DNA from: an uncultured Eubacterium sp.
GTDB taxonomy: Bacteria; Bacillota; Clostridia; Lachnospirales; Lachnospiraceae
Assembly: GCA_900552795.1 (NCBI GenBank)
Contig: USBB01000013.1
Location: 1-57,342, forward strand
Length of the DNA stretch: 57,342 nucleotides
Reading direction: 5' to 3'
Each line of letters starts with the position of its first letter. The stretch's first letter is position 1. This document shows, in pieces, positions 23,176 to 32,371 of this stretch. Position numbers and translations under genes: made by a program. Under the pieces are notes generated by a model. That model saw only the letters and a list, made by a program, of their open reading frames with translations. It was not told where the DNA came from and made no database searches.

Positions 23176-24967
23176 ATTTATGATACGGTTTTTGATATGC
23201 AATATTTTCATTGTCATTATAACAGGAATCTTCTTTGCAGTCAGAAAAATATTTAAAAGCTGCATGACTCCACGAATGGCATATAATTTATGGTTTGTGC
23301 TGCTTATATTGCTTGTATTTCCTTTTATACCATTCAGTTTAATTAATTTTCCTCAAATATTTTATAATATAGATTTTAAAAATTTTGCACTTTCAGATAG
23401 CCAAAATTATTTAAGTCAGAAATTTGATTTAGATATATATAACAATGTTGGTCTGATTAACGATTTTGCACTTTCCGTAAACAACAAAACGTCATCCGTT
23501 GTAGGATATATATTGTTTTTAGTATGGATATCCGGCATTCTCATGATGATTATATTTTTAATAAAATCATATTTTCATCTCCGCTCCTTGAAAAAATCTG
23601 CTCTCCCTCTTCAAAACCAGGAAGTCATCAAACTATATCACAAATGCTTAAAGGAGTTTAATATAACTGCTGATATTCAAATCTGCAGCACCGTATATTT
23701 AAAATCTCCTATTATTACAGGACTTTTTAAAGCCTGCATTTATCTGCCTGTTCATATCATCTCAGATTATAATGAAACAGAAATGCGTTATATACTGCTT
23801 CACGAGCTTTCACACTATAAGCATAAAGATACTCTTGCCGGATATTTTATTACTCTTGCTAACATAATATACTGGTTTAATCCCATTGTGCGCTATTCAC
23901 TAAAGGAAATGCGAAATGACAGGGAAATCGCATGTGACACTTCTGTTTTAAAACTTCTTGAAAAGGATTGTTACACTGACTATGGCAATACGCTGATTAA
24001 CTTTGCACAAAAAATCTTTCTTTCATCTTTTCCATTTTCTGTTGGAATAAGCGGAAATATGAAGCAGATGAAACGACGTATTTTAAATATAGCCCGTTAT
24101 GAAAATCCTACAATAGGCAAAAAAATAAAAAGCACTGCTGCCTTTTTGCTTTCTGTTATGTTACTGTCAATATTTGCACCTTTTATTTCAACTTATGCCG
24201 CTGATAATGACATATACCAATGGAACTTATTATCAGAAAGCTCAGCAAACATTGAATATAGAGACCTTTCAAGTCACTTCGGTACATATAACGGAAGTTT
24301 TGTTTTATACGATTTAAAAAATGACACATGGAACATACATGACATCAAAGGCGCTACAAAGCGTGTTTCACCAAACTCTACCTATAAAATATACAATGCT
24401 TTATTGGGGCTTGAAGCAGGTGTAATCACTGCTGATAATTCATTGCTTAAATGGAGCGGCCAAAAATATCCTTTTGAAGCATGGAACGATAATCATACCC
24501 TTGACTCTGCAATGAATTATTCCGTCAACTGGTATTTTCAAGAAATTGATAAAAAACTTGGAATTAATATTGTATCTGAATACATTCAAGAAATCGGATA
24601 TGGCAATAAACAAATAAATAATAATTTATCCGGTTACTGGTTAGAATCGTCATTAAAAATTTCACCTGTCGAACAAGTTGAGCTTCTGACAAAGTTATAT
24701 AATAATGACTTTAACTTCAGCCTTAAAAATATTAATGTCGTAAAAAATTCAATACTTATTTCAAGCTCTGATACAAGAAAAATATACGGAAAAACAGGAA
24801 CAGGACGCATTGGCGGTCATGACGTCAACGGATGGTTTATAGGTTTCGTTGAAACTGCTGACAATGCGTTTGTTTTCGCCACAAATATATCGGCAGAAAA
24901 TGAAGCTGCCGGAAGTAATGCAGCAGCCATAACAATGTCCATATTATCTGAACTTGATATAATTTAA
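23168..24967 (+). CDS. blaR1: BlaR1/MecR1-type beta-lactam sensor and metalloprotease (599 aa)
   Basis: Membrane sensor that relieves BlaI repression. The N-terminal part has four TMs and an M56 zinc protease domain with HELSH at 212-216 and the downstream zinc ligand region (NDREIACD). After the last TM (about 325-343) comes an extracellular penicillin-binding domain of class D type: S404-TYK with active-site serine, YSVN at 451-454 and KTG at 542-544. All three motifs are intact, so acylation by beta-lactam is expected. It is translated from GGAG in the blaI 3' end, and a terminator follows directly. Confidence 0.93.
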   Translation: MAEFMIRFLICNIFIVIITGIFFAVRKIFKSCMTPRMAYNLWFVLLILLVFPFIPFSLINFPQIFYNIDFKNFALSDSQNYLSQKFDLDIYNNVGLINDFALSVNNKTSSVVGYILFLVWISGILMMIIFLIKSYFHLRSLKKSALPLQNQEVIKLYHKCLKEFNITADIQICSTVYLKSPIITGLFKACIYLPVHIISDYNETEMRYILLHELSHYKHKDTLAGYFITLANIIYWFNPIVRYSLKEMRNDREIACDTSVLKLLEKDCYTDYGNTLINFAQKIFLSSFPFSVGISGNMKQMKRRILNIARYENPTIGKKIKSTAAFLLSVMLLSIFAPFISTYAADNDIYQWNLLSESSANIEYRDLSSHFGTYNGSFVLYDLKNDTWNIHDIKGATKRVSPNSTYKIYNALLGLEAGVITADNSLLKWSGQKYPFEAWNDNHTLDSAMNYSVNWYFQEIDKKLGINIVSEYIQEIGYGNKQINNNLSGYWLESSLKISPVEQVELLTKLYNNDFNFSLKNINVVKNSILISSSDTRKIYGKTGTGRIGGHDVNGWFIGFVETADNAFVFATNISAENEAAGSNAAAITMSILSELDII

Positions 24968-24993
24968 AAGTGTCCCAAGAGGCACTTTTTTTA
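24966..24993. terminator. Terminator between blaR1 and the convergent PBP operon
   Basis: A 9-bp stem (AAAAGTGTC with GGCACTTTT, one G-T pair) with a 6-base loop is followed by T7 on the plus strand. The minus strand has a weaker T-run, so it may partly serve both directions. Confidence 0.75.
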
Positions 24994-25012
24994 TAACATA
25001 TTATTTAATATT

Positions 25013-26233
25013 TCAACCATATATTTCACTCCACTTATTTTTAGTCAGACGCGGAGTATGCCATTTTATATCATCATCATTAAAAGCTGAAATAATTTTG
25101 TTTGAAACATATTTTACACTGTCATCACCTGACGGACGGAGCGTTAATTCGTGAACATACACTTTTGAATCCATCGCATAAGGAAATACAACGTTTACTA
25201 TTAACGTAATCGTTCCGTCACTATTTTTTGTATATTTTATAACTTCTGAATACGGATATTCTGGATACTCCACCTCATAAAAGCCTCTCGGTCTGTATTC
25301 ATAAGCTGAAGCTTTACTATCATAGACAGCCTTTTGTTTAAGTATTTTGCTGTCAATATTAAAATAAGACTTAATCACATTTTCAAATTCATCCTTTGGT
25401 ATCAGATATACAGCGCCTGTTCCTAAATCATCATCTGCCTCATAAGGAACAGCTTCTTTATATACTACAGGATAAAAAATATCATACATATCATAAAAAT
25501 TCAGACTGCCAAAATCCTCCTCGCTCCAATCTGTAAGAAACATATTATTTTTCTTATAGCCAATCGGGATAACATACTTGCGATTAAGCTCCCTGCACAC
25601 TTCATCCAGAGGCTGTACCCTAAGTGCAGTATATACTTTTAATCCGTTCATCATAAGCAGATTTGTTGCATCTGTATTACAAATGCCATAAAACATTAAA
25701 TACCCCTCTTCTGTGTAATCCCAATATTCTGCCCGATAGCTTTCTGTAACATTATTTAAAAATTTTTCATTTTCATATTTGTAAGAACGTTTCACGACGT
25801 CTACAGAGCCATCTTTTGTTTTTATATCATATTGTATAAAACCTCCGAAATAATCTACTTCAATAATTGTAATCTCTTCTGTCGCCGCCAAATCTACTGC
25901 CTCACAAAATTGCACAACAGACTCTGCATTAACCATATTTATTTGATTTTTGCTGTCAACAGCCGGATATCCATGCTCCCCAAAACGATTTACAATACTG
26001 CGAATCATGTCTAAATCAGACTGTCTTTTTTCATCTGCTGCCTTTTTGCAAAGGTCAATACAAATATTTCCAATATTTTCACTGTATTTATAAATATCTT
26101 CTTCTGCACAAACGTTATTTTCTCCATAGTCATTACCTTCTGTATAAATATCATCTGCACCGTCAGATAAAAAAATGAAGCTACTTACCATAAAACCAAT
26201 TATTAATAACTTCCCTGTCTTTCTTAACGACAT
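25013..26233 (-). CDS. Secreted hypothetical protein, DUF6070-like (406 aa)
   Basis: Last gene of the BlaI-controlled operon. An N-terminal hydrophobic segment (KLLIIGFMVSSFIFLSDG) may be a signal peptide or anchor; the rest is acidic, tyrosine-rich and mostly beta (EITIIEVDYFGGFIQYDI, EVEYPEYPYSEVIKYT). The likeness to DUF6070, a family of Clostridia, is from memory and needs a profile search. The ATG at 26233 has AGAGGTGG eight bases upstream, and an in-frame GTG lies at 26245; both are inside the 3' end of the PBP gene, so the overlap is at least 53 bases. Extracellular and possibly cell-wall linked by context, but the role is unknown. Confidence 0.72.
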   Translation of the reverse strand: MSLRKTGKLLIIGFMVSSFIFLSDGADDIYTEGNDYGENNVCAEEDIYKYSENIGNICIDLCKKAADEKRQSDLDMIRSIVNRFGEHGYPAVDSKNQINMVNAESVVQFCEAVDLAATEEITIIEVDYFGGFIQYDIKTKDGSVDVVKRSYKYENEKFLNNVTESYRAEYWDYTEEGYLMFYGICNTDATNLLMMNGLKVYTALRVQPLDEVCRELNRKYVIPIGYKKNNMFLTDWSEEDFGSLNFYDMYDIFYPVVYKEAVPYEADDDLGTGAVYLIPKDEFENVIKSYFNIDSKILKQKAVYDSKASAYEYRPRGFYEVEYPEYPYSEVIKYTKNSDGTITLIVNVVFPYAMDSKVYVHELTLRPSGDDSVKYVSNKIISAFNDDDIKWHTPRLTKNKWSEIYG

Positions 26234-28313
26234 ATCCGCTGCCACCTCTTCCTTTTACATCTTCCGTCATACTTATAATCAAGATAGGCTTTTCCTGCGC
26301 TTTTTCAGTTGTAAAAACACAGAACCATCCCAATTCAGTACCCGATTTATCGTCACCCGACTTTTTTATTTCAGCTGTTCCTGTTTTTCCTGCCAAAGCA
26401 ATATCATCAAAATAAGCCTCATATCCGGTTCCGTAAGGATTATTTACCACTCCTTTCATTCCCTTAAGGACATAATTAACCGTCTCGTCGCAAAAAGCCT
26501 CCTCCATCCAATATTTAACATCAGGAGTTCTTTTATAAAGCAGATATGGCTTAATAATATTTCCTCTGTTGCAGAAAGCCGAATAAATACACGCCATATG
26601 CAGTGGATTCACTAAAATCTGTCCCTGTCCGTAACCGCTGTCGGCTAACTGTATTTCCGTCTCAATACTGCCTGTATTGGAAAACTGTGATTGTTCCATA
26701 TTAATTTCAAAAGGTATTCTCTTATTGAACCACAACGATTCCAAAGAATTTTCCAACTCATTTTTTCCGATTGTTAATGCTGCTTTTGCAAAATAAATAT
26801 TATCAGAATAAATAAGCGCATTTTCCAAAGTAACAGGCTCGTATGTATGAAGAGTTGTCACAAAATATGACCCCCACGATGAGTCCTTCTGCCATTTTAA
26901 TCCCTCATTTCCATAATCCTTAAAGGGATCAAGTGCACCTTTTTCCAAGCCAACCGCCGCTATAACAGGCTTAAATGCGGAACCGGGACACCACGCCTGC
27001 CTGAAGCGGTTATACATCGGCCTGTTTTTATCATTGTTTAGTAAACTCCATTTTTCATCGGATAATCCCATAATAAAATCGTTATTATTATAAGATGGCG
27101 TACTGACTAACGCCAATACTTCTCCCGTATACTGATTCATTGCAACAGAACAGCTTTTGTCATTCTTAAACTGCTCATATAACTGAGTCTGAAGTTTTGA
27201 ATCTATAGTTAACTGCACATTTTCACCATGCTTTGCCATCTTGAACGCAAGCTTTTCTTTCTCTCTGCCATCTGAAGCAACAATATAAATCCTGTATCCG
27301 TCTTGTCCGCGCAAATTTTCTTCAAACAAACTTTCCACTCCGCTTCTTCCGATAACGCTGTCGTTTGTATATCCCTCCCCTGAATGTTCCTTTAAATCAT
27401 CTGAAGTTACATCCTGCACATAGCCAATCAAATGTGCTGCCGCCTCACCTAAGGGATACTCTCTCACCTGTGTATCAGAAAACATTACTCCTGGAATTGC
27501 CAGCAGCTCTTCCTGACGCTTTTTTTCTTCAAGCAGCATCTCATCTGGCTGCAAAGTCATTAAATCTGCTTCTTTAACCTTTGGAAGTGCCTTTATCGGC
27601 ACAAAAGAATCTTCATTTACCCATTCCTGCCCTAATTTTTCTTTTATAGCTTTTTTGTCTGTTTCCAATAATTCTGCTATTTTTAAGATATCTGCGTCAC
27701 TGTCTTTAATTTCTTTCGGAACTAATCCTACCATAGTTGCAGTTCCCTCTCCTGCAAGCATATTTCCGTCCCTGTCAAGAATTTCTCCTCGTCGTGCTTT
27801 TATTTTTGAAACCCTGACTTTATCCGACGAATTCAACTCAGGAAAAATAAGCGAGTCATCCCACAACAATTTATATTTATCTTTTATTTTAATAAAAGAA
27901 GCTTTATTTTCAAAGATTATATTTCCTGCAATAGTATCAAAGGAAATAACAAATGTCACCGTCTCTGTTTTTTTATCAAACTCAATAATATCAACTGCCA
28001 CGTTTGAAGCTTCAATCCCCTCATAAATATCTGAATTGCGTTTAACAAAATAATCCTTAGTTAAGTTTCCCGACTCTTTTTCAGCAATCATGTCATACAT
28101 TTTTTCATAATCACGTTTTTCAATGAAGCTCATATACCGGTCTAAAAGCTCATCAGGCATTTTATGATAAGACTTCTTTTCAAACATTTCTTTTCCTAAA
28201 AACAAAACACATATCACAATAATTCCTATTATAATTGCTGTAACCTGTATCAGCCTGATATGCGCAATTCTTAACTTATGATTTTTTCGTATACGTTTAT
28301 AATACGGTCTCAT
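26181..28313 (-). CDS. PBP2a/MecA-like class B penicillin-binding protein (710 aa)
   Basis: A transpeptidase with a membrane anchor at about 18-40. A MecA_N NTF2-like domain follows (about 50-160; LDRYMSFIEKRDYEKMYDM), then a PBP dimerisation domain from about 170 (ARRGEILDRDGNMLA). The transpeptidase domain has S445-A-F-K, S503-D-N and K643-T-G, all intact. The NTF2-like insertion is the mark of low-affinity PBPs such as MecA and PBP5fm, which keep cross-linking active when other PBPs are inhibited. Operon position behind a BlaI operator implies induction by beta-lactams. Drug affinity itself cannot be read from sequence. It overlaps both neighbours. Confidence 0.92.
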   Translation of the reverse strand: MRPYYKRIRKNHKLRIAHIRLIQVTAIIIGIIVICVLFLGKEMFEKKSYHKMPDELLDRYMSFIEKRDYEKMYDMIAEKESGNLTKDYFVKRNSDIYEGIEASNVAVDIIEFDKKTETVTFVISFDTIAGNIIFENKASFIKIKDKYKLLWDDSLIFPELNSSDKVRVSKIKARRGEILDRDGNMLAGEGTATMVGLVPKEIKDSDADILKIAELLETDKKAIKEKLGQEWVNEDSFVPIKALPKVKEADLMTLQPDEMLLEEKKRQEELLAIPGVMFSDTQVREYPLGEAAAHLIGYVQDVTSDDLKEHSGEGYTNDSVIGRSGVESLFEENLRGQDGYRIYIVASDGREKEKLAFKMAKHGENVQLTIDSKLQTQLYEQFKNDKSCSVAMNQYTGEVLALVSTPSYNNNDFIMGLSDEKWSLLNNDKNRPMYNRFRQAWCPGSAFKPVIAAVGLEKGALDPFKDYGNEGLKWQKDSSWGSYFVTTLHTYEPVTLENALIYSDNIYFAKAALTIGKNELENSLESLWFNKRIPFEINMEQSQFSNTGSIETEIQLADSGYGQGQILVNPLHMACIYSAFCNRGNIIKPYLLYKRTPDVKYWMEEAFCDETVNYVLKGMKGVVNNPYGTGYEAYFDDIALAGKTGTAEIKKSGDDKSGTELGWFCVFTTEKAQEKPILIISMTEDVKGRGGSGYVVKKDREVINNWFYGK

Positions 28314-29841
28314 CTATTTTCGTTATACCTCTATATTCCCATGTAATCCCATTATCAGTTGATTCAAACACAATTCCGTCAATATCTGCTGCATCTGTCG
28401 TGACAATTATTTTCAATGCTTCGCCATCCTTTTGCGGCATATTCAAATAATCATAATCGAGAACCGTAAATCCATATTTCTTTGCAGATTCCGGTAATTG
28501 TGCAGCTTTATTAATCGGAAGCTCAATTTTTTCAAAAGATGCTCCGCCATCTTTAGTCATATACAATGAAGAGTTGCTTTGCGACGCTCCCGTAAGTCCT
28601 ATAATTCCAAAATTTTTATCAAAAAATATCAATCCCTGTGCCACTCCAGACTGATTGTTAAATGGATTTTCATTTATAATTTTCCATTCTGCTCCGCCAT
28701 CAGAAGTATTTTCCATAATATAAAACCTGCTGCCTGCTGCAGCATCTGCTACTTTCAAACGCCAACCATTGTAATCGTCCAACAAGAAATACATACTGCC
28801 ATTACTTTTATCAACAGTCCAGCTTTCTGCATTTTTAGCTTCATCGGCCTGCTGCATACTGTTTTTTTGCTCCAATTCATACGGACTTATATACTCTGGT
28901 TCCATAATATAACGTACCGGTGTTACATCCTTTAAATCAGGCATATGCAAAGATACTTCAAATCCTGCTATCTCGCCGCCTGCCATAAGCTTTGTAAAAT
29001 CCGCATCTCCTGTATCAATGCCATCACCATCTGCATCTCCCGGAATATATTTTAACCCCTCCATAGATACAAATGACCTGTGTCCAAAATAAAGTATTTC
29101 ATATATCTGATCTTCGCCGAATTTTTCTGCCCAGTTATCTACATAATTTCTTAATTGTGAATTTTTTAAAATCTGCATCATCGGACGTAGACGCATATTT
29201 TCATCATATCCGTCATTTACATTTCCATCCGACCAGACAATCATATTGCTGCTTTTATCTGCATTGTAATCAATAAGATATGTCTTTTTATCACCATCGT
29301 CGTTTTTACCATATATAAACGTATTTATACTTTGAATCGTTCCGCTCTTATCAAAAGTAATCCGAAATTCATTTGAAATATAAAGCTCATCGGGAAGATT
29401 AAATGCTTTATCTAAATCTGAAAGAATCCCCTCCGCGCCACTTTCAAAAATATTATTATGTTCTAATTTTACCTCTTTCTTATTCATCATCTCATCTATT
29501 TTCCATGATAATGCCCCATTATACGGAATTGCTGAATAAATAATGCGCCCGCCAAAGAATAGTGTCGTTATTACAAAAATAAATATTTCCGCATAAAAAA
29601 TTTTCTTTTTGCCAACGCCTTTTAAATCCGCTTTCTGCAGAGAATTCCTTTCATAATGTCTTGCAGTAATCCATAAAATAAACGTAACCGCACCGATTAT
29701 CACAGCAACAGCCAGCTTAATAATATGACTTCTCAAACCGCCATACTGACATAAATGCCATAACTGATAAATCGCAAAAATATAAAATATTAAACTTAAC
29801 TTTCCGCAAATGCTATAAATATGTCTCATATTTTTCCTCAT
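28297..29841 (-). CDS. Membrane-anchored beta-propeller/BNR-like protein (514 aa)
   Basis: First gene of the PBP operon. Three predicted TM helices lie at about 10-30, 40-58 and 85-107. A long outer domain follows, with a FESGAEGILSDLDKAFNLPDELY segment, a Ca-binding-like DADGDGIDTGDAD loop, and C-terminal repeats resembling BNR or sialidase-type motifs (ENTSDGGAEWKIINE, MTKDGGASFEKIEL, ESTDNGITWEYRG). Such repeats occur in propellers binding glycans or proteins. Function unknown; operon context suggests work at the cell wall during beta-lactam stress. It overlaps the PBP start by 17 bases. Confidence 0.75.
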   Translation of the reverse strand: MRKNMRHIYSICGKLSLIFYIFAIYQLWHLCQYGGLRSHIIKLAVAVIIGAVTFILWITARHYERNSLQKADLKGVGKKKIFYAEIFIFVITTLFFGGRIIYSAIPYNGALSWKIDEMMNKKEVKLEHNNIFESGAEGILSDLDKAFNLPDELYISNEFRITFDKSGTIQSINTFIYGKNDDGDKKTYLIDYNADKSSNMIVWSDGNVNDGYDENMRLRPMMQILKNSQLRNYVDNWAEKFGEDQIYEILYFGHRSFVSMEGLKYIPGDADGDGIDTGDADFTKLMAGGEIAGFEVSLHMPDLKDVTPVRYIMEPEYISPYELEQKNSMQQADEAKNAESWTVDKSNGSMYFLLDDYNGWRLKVADAAAGSRFYIMENTSDGGAEWKIINENPFNNQSGVAQGLIFFDKNFGIIGLTGASQSNSSLYMTKDGGASFEKIELPINKAAQLPESAKKYGFTVLDYDYLNMPQKDGEALKIIVTTDAADIDGIVFESTDNGITWEYRGITKIDETVL

Positions 29842-29867
29842 TTCTGTGCTGTTTTATGCACGTTTAT

Positions 29868-29886
29868 ATTACAAATGTAAGATTTA
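29868..29886 (-). promoter_or_regulatory. BlaI-type operator of the PBP operon
   Basis: ATTACAAATGTAAGATTTA (plus strand) is identical to 22714-22732 in sequence and orientation and lies 27 bases upstream of the operon's first start codon. It overlaps a probable -10 region (TTGTTT-N16-TAATAT on the minus strand). Confidence 0.82.
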
Positions 29887-29924
29887 AAAACAAAAAAATA
29901 TTATCTTCTCACCTGCATTTATCC

Positions 29925-29946
29925 AAATATTACATCAGTAATATTT
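29925..29946. repeat. 22-bp palindrome upstream of the PBP operon
   Basis: AAATATTAC and GTAATATTT flank a 4-base centre. It also contains TTACA but lacks the TGTAA half of the BlaI dyad. It may be a second regulatory site further upstream of the same promoter. Confidence 0.45.
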
Positions 29947-29956
29947 AAAAGTCAAG

Positions 29957-29992
29957 AAAAACGGAGTCATATACTTTTGATACAACTCCGTT
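29957..29992 (-). terminator. Terminator of the CoADR-like gene
   Basis: AACGGAGT pairs with ACTCCGTT and is followed on the minus strand by TTTTTC. The plus-strand side is weaker. Confidence 0.65.
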
Positions 29993-30031
29993 ATTTATAA
30001 ATATTCTGTTTAAGACAGCTTTTATTACATT

Positions 30032-31723
30032 TTATTTATCCATACCACAAGGGTACGCACTGTCTGCGATTGCTTTTTCGCTTATAATACTGTTATAAAA
30101 ACGATAACCGCCTGAAAAATTATAACAATCAAATCCATTCTGCATCAAAATACGACATGCAATATAACTCCTTAAACCGCTCTGACACATTATGTAAACA
30201 GGCTTTTCAGGCTCTATCTCGCCTATTCTTTCCCGCAAATCATCTACCGGAATATTAATAAATCCTTCAACATGACTTAAACGGTATTCAAATTCAGTTC
30301 TTACATCAAGTAATGTAACATTATCATTTTCTAAAAGCATGTCCACTTCATCAAAATGAAACTGCTTTATTTTACCTGTTTCAATATTTTCAATCATAAA
30401 TCCAGCCATATTGACAGGGTCTTTTGCCGAAGAATAAGGCGGTGCATACGATAAATCCAAATCCTTTAATGCGTCTGCTTTCATTCCGGCATGAATTGCT
30501 GTAGCAATGACATCAATTCTTTTGTCTACACCATCAAAACCTACTATCTGAGCTCCAAGAATGTGCAAATCCTCTTTTGCATAAATAAGCTTCATTGTCA
30601 TGACTTTCGCTCCCGGATAATATCCTGCATGTGAAGATGGAGAAAGAACAACTTTGTCATAAATAATCCCTGCTTCCTTTGCAGTTTTTTCCGTTATGCC
30701 TGTACTTGCAACAGTCATATCAAAAAGCTTAAGTACAGAAGAGCCCATAGAACCTTTGTAATGACTTTCAAATCCGCAGATATTGTCTGCCGCAATGCGT
30801 CCCTGCTTATTTGCAGGACCTGCAAGCGCAATAACAGCATCATTTCCTGTCACATAGTGTTTCACCATGACTGCATCGCCCACAGCATATATATCAGCAG
30901 CGGATGTCTCCATTTTGTCATTTACAACAATGGCATTTTTGAGTCCTAGTGACAATCCTGCTTTCTTCGCTAAAGTTGTCTCGGGAGTGACGCCGACCGC
31001 CATGAGAACCATATCAGTACGAACCAGTTCATCATCTTTTAACAAAACACTTAAGTTATCTGCATTGCTTTCAAAACCAATAACGTTACTGCCAAGCTTT
31101 AAATCAATCCCTTTACTCCTAAGTTTTGCGTGAACTAAAGATGCCATATCATAATCAAGCGTGTTCATCACATGATCAGGTCTTTGTATAATTGTCACTT
31201 TTACACCTAAATCAATTAAATTTTCGGCAATCTCAAGACCTATAAAGCCACCGCCAATCATAACTGCTGTTTCAGGCTTTGTATTTTCAACAAACGCTCT
31301 TATCTTAAATGTATCCTCTACAGTTCTAAGAAAGAAAACTCTATTATCATTAATTCCCGGTAAATCCGGTCTTACAGGCCTGGCTCCCGGAGACAAAATC
31401 AGCTTATCATACGATTCTTCATATTCCTGTCCATTATCCAATCTCTTAATTGTAACAGTTTTCTTAGAAGCGTCAATTCCTGTAACTTCCTGCTCTACCC
31501 TTACATCAATTTTAAATCTTTCCAAAAAACTTTCAGGTGTCTGTAATGTCAAATCATCCTTATCCTTAATCACGCCGCCGATATAATAAGGCAGACCGCA
31601 GTTTGCATAAGAAATATATCCTGTTCTTTCAATTACAATAATCTGTGCATTTTCGTCAAGTCTGCGTATTCTCGTCGCTGCAGTTGCACCGCCTGCAACA
31701 CCTCCAACAATCACAACTTTCAT
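30032..31723 (-). CDS. CoA-disulfide reductase / NADH oxidase-like flavoprotein with rhodanese domain (563 aa)
   Basis: An FAD- and NAD(P)H-dependent pyridine nucleotide disulfide oxidoreductase. The FAD-binding GGVAGGATAATRIRR is followed by the single redox cysteine C42 in SYANCGLPYYIGG, as in CoA-disulfide reductase and NADH oxidase or peroxidase. The second Rossmann motif is MIGGGFIGLEIAENL, and the conserved DIYAVGDA is present. A C-terminal rhodanese domain (about 470-560) has the active-site loop MCQSGLRS. The fused form reduces persulfides, polysulfides or CoA disulfide in known relatives. The ATG at 31723 has GAGG five bases before it. Thioredoxin and a Crp/Fnr regulator upstream support a thiol or sulfur redox role. 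Confidence 0.88.
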   Translation of the reverse strand: MKVVIVGGVAGGATAATRIRRLDENAQIIVIERTGYISYANCGLPYYIGGVIKDKDDLTLQTPESFLERFKIDVRVEQEVTGIDASKKTVTIKRLDNGQEYEESYDKLILSPGARPVRPDLPGINDNRVFFLRTVEDTFKIRAFVENTKPETAVMIGGGFIGLEIAENLIDLGVKVTIIQRPDHVMNTLDYDMASLVHAKLRSKGIDLKLGSNVIGFESNADNLSVLLKDDELVRTDMVLMAVGVTPETTLAKKAGLSLGLKNAIVVNDKMETSAADIYAVGDAVMVKHYVTGNDAVIALAGPANKQGRIAADNICGFESHYKGSMGSSVLKLFDMTVASTGITEKTAKEAGIIYDKVVLSPSSHAGYYPGAKVMTMKLIYAKEDLHILGAQIVGFDGVDKRIDVIATAIHAGMKADALKDLDLSYAPPYSSAKDPVNMAGFMIENIETGKIKQFHFDEVDMLLENDNVTLLDVRTEFEYRLSHVEGFINIPVDDLRERIGEIEPEKPVYIMCQSGLRSYIACRILMQNGFDCYNFSGGYRFYNSIISEKAIADSAYPCGMDK

Positions 31724-31726
31724 TTT

Positions 31727-31902
31727 ATCCTCATTTCTGCGCACGTTTTTGCGCATAACGAGTTTGTGTCAAGTGCGCGCAGACACAAATCTCGCGTGTG
31801 AAAAATCATCGTATCAACATGATTTTTCACACTATCCTCCATTCCGCAGACGCTTTGCGCATGATTTTTCACACTATCCTCATTTCTGCGCTTACTTCTG
31901 CG
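31727..31902. repeat. Cluster of direct and inverted repeats between trx and the CoADR-like gene
   Basis: A unit of about 42 bp beginning ATGATTTTTCACACTATCC is present in tandem at 31819-31860 and 31861-31902. A perfect 14-bp inverted repeat (GTGTGAAAAATCAT) spans 31796-31832 with a 9-base loop. An 8-bp one (TTTGTGTC/GACACAAA) is nearby. A 16-base segment with the CoADR ribosome-binding site (31727-31742) is repeated at 31876-31891. Confidence 0.7.
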
Positions 31903-31956
31903 CCCGACAAATCTGTTTTCAAGCAGCGCAAAAGCACAAACCTGCGACTCTTTATC

Positions 31957-32268
31957 TTATGATATCATCGCTTCCAATTCTTTCTTTGACCTTGCTCCTA
32001 CTGCCTGTTTTACAACTTTTCCGTCTTTCACAAGTACGATTGTCGGAATACTAACAACCTGAAATGCCTGCGCCAGCTCAAACTCCTCATCAACGTTAAC
32101 TTTACCGACTTTAACTTTACCTGAATACTCTTCTGCCAGTTCCTCTATTATTGGAGCGACCATTTGACACGGTCCGCACCACGCCGCCCAAAAATCTATG
32201 AGCACTGGCTGTTTTGATTCCAGAACCTCTTCCTTAAAATTTTTATTTGTAATCTTTATCTCTGCCAT
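31957..32268 (-). CDS. trxA: Thioredoxin (103 aa)
   Basis: Cytoplasmic thiol-disulfide oxidoreductase of normal length. The start ITNKNFKEEVLESKQPVLIDFWA runs into the active site WCGPC (C31, C34), and the cis-proline motif SIPTIVLVKDG and the conserved end (LEAMIS) are intact. The ATG has AGGAGG at good spacing. The gene lies between a Crp/Fnr regulator and the CoADR-like enzyme. A promoter with a dyad at about -41 lies immediately upstream, so the regulator probably activates it together with the downstream flavoprotein. Confidence 0.95.
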   Translation of the reverse strand: MAEIKITNKNFKEEVLESKQPVLIDFWAAWCGPCQMVAPIIEELAEEYSGKVKVGKVNVDEEFELAQAFQVVSIPTIVLVKDGKVVKQAVGARSKKELEAMIS

Positions 32269-32312
32269 ATAGTTGTCCTCCTGTTATCATGTATTTTCTT
32301 GTTTCTGATGTC

Positions 32313-32354
32313 AGTATAACCAAACAACAACTATATTTCTGTGACTAAGTCTCA
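32313..32354 (-). promoter_or_regulatory. trx promoter with Crp/Fnr-type site centred near -41
   Basis: On the minus strand the -10 is TATACT (32313-32318), with a poor -35. A near-palindrome TGTGAC-TAA-GTCTCA (plus strand 32340-32354; 5 of 6 arm positions pair) is centred at 32347. That is about -41 from the expected start, the class II position for Crp/Fnr activators. Confidence 0.5.
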
Positions 32355-32371
32355 TTAGAAATAATTTTATC

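Noticed and set aside
31749..32054. 101-aa plus-strand frame over the repeat cluster and thioredoxin
   Set aside because: Mostly antisense of trx; the rest is repeat sequence.
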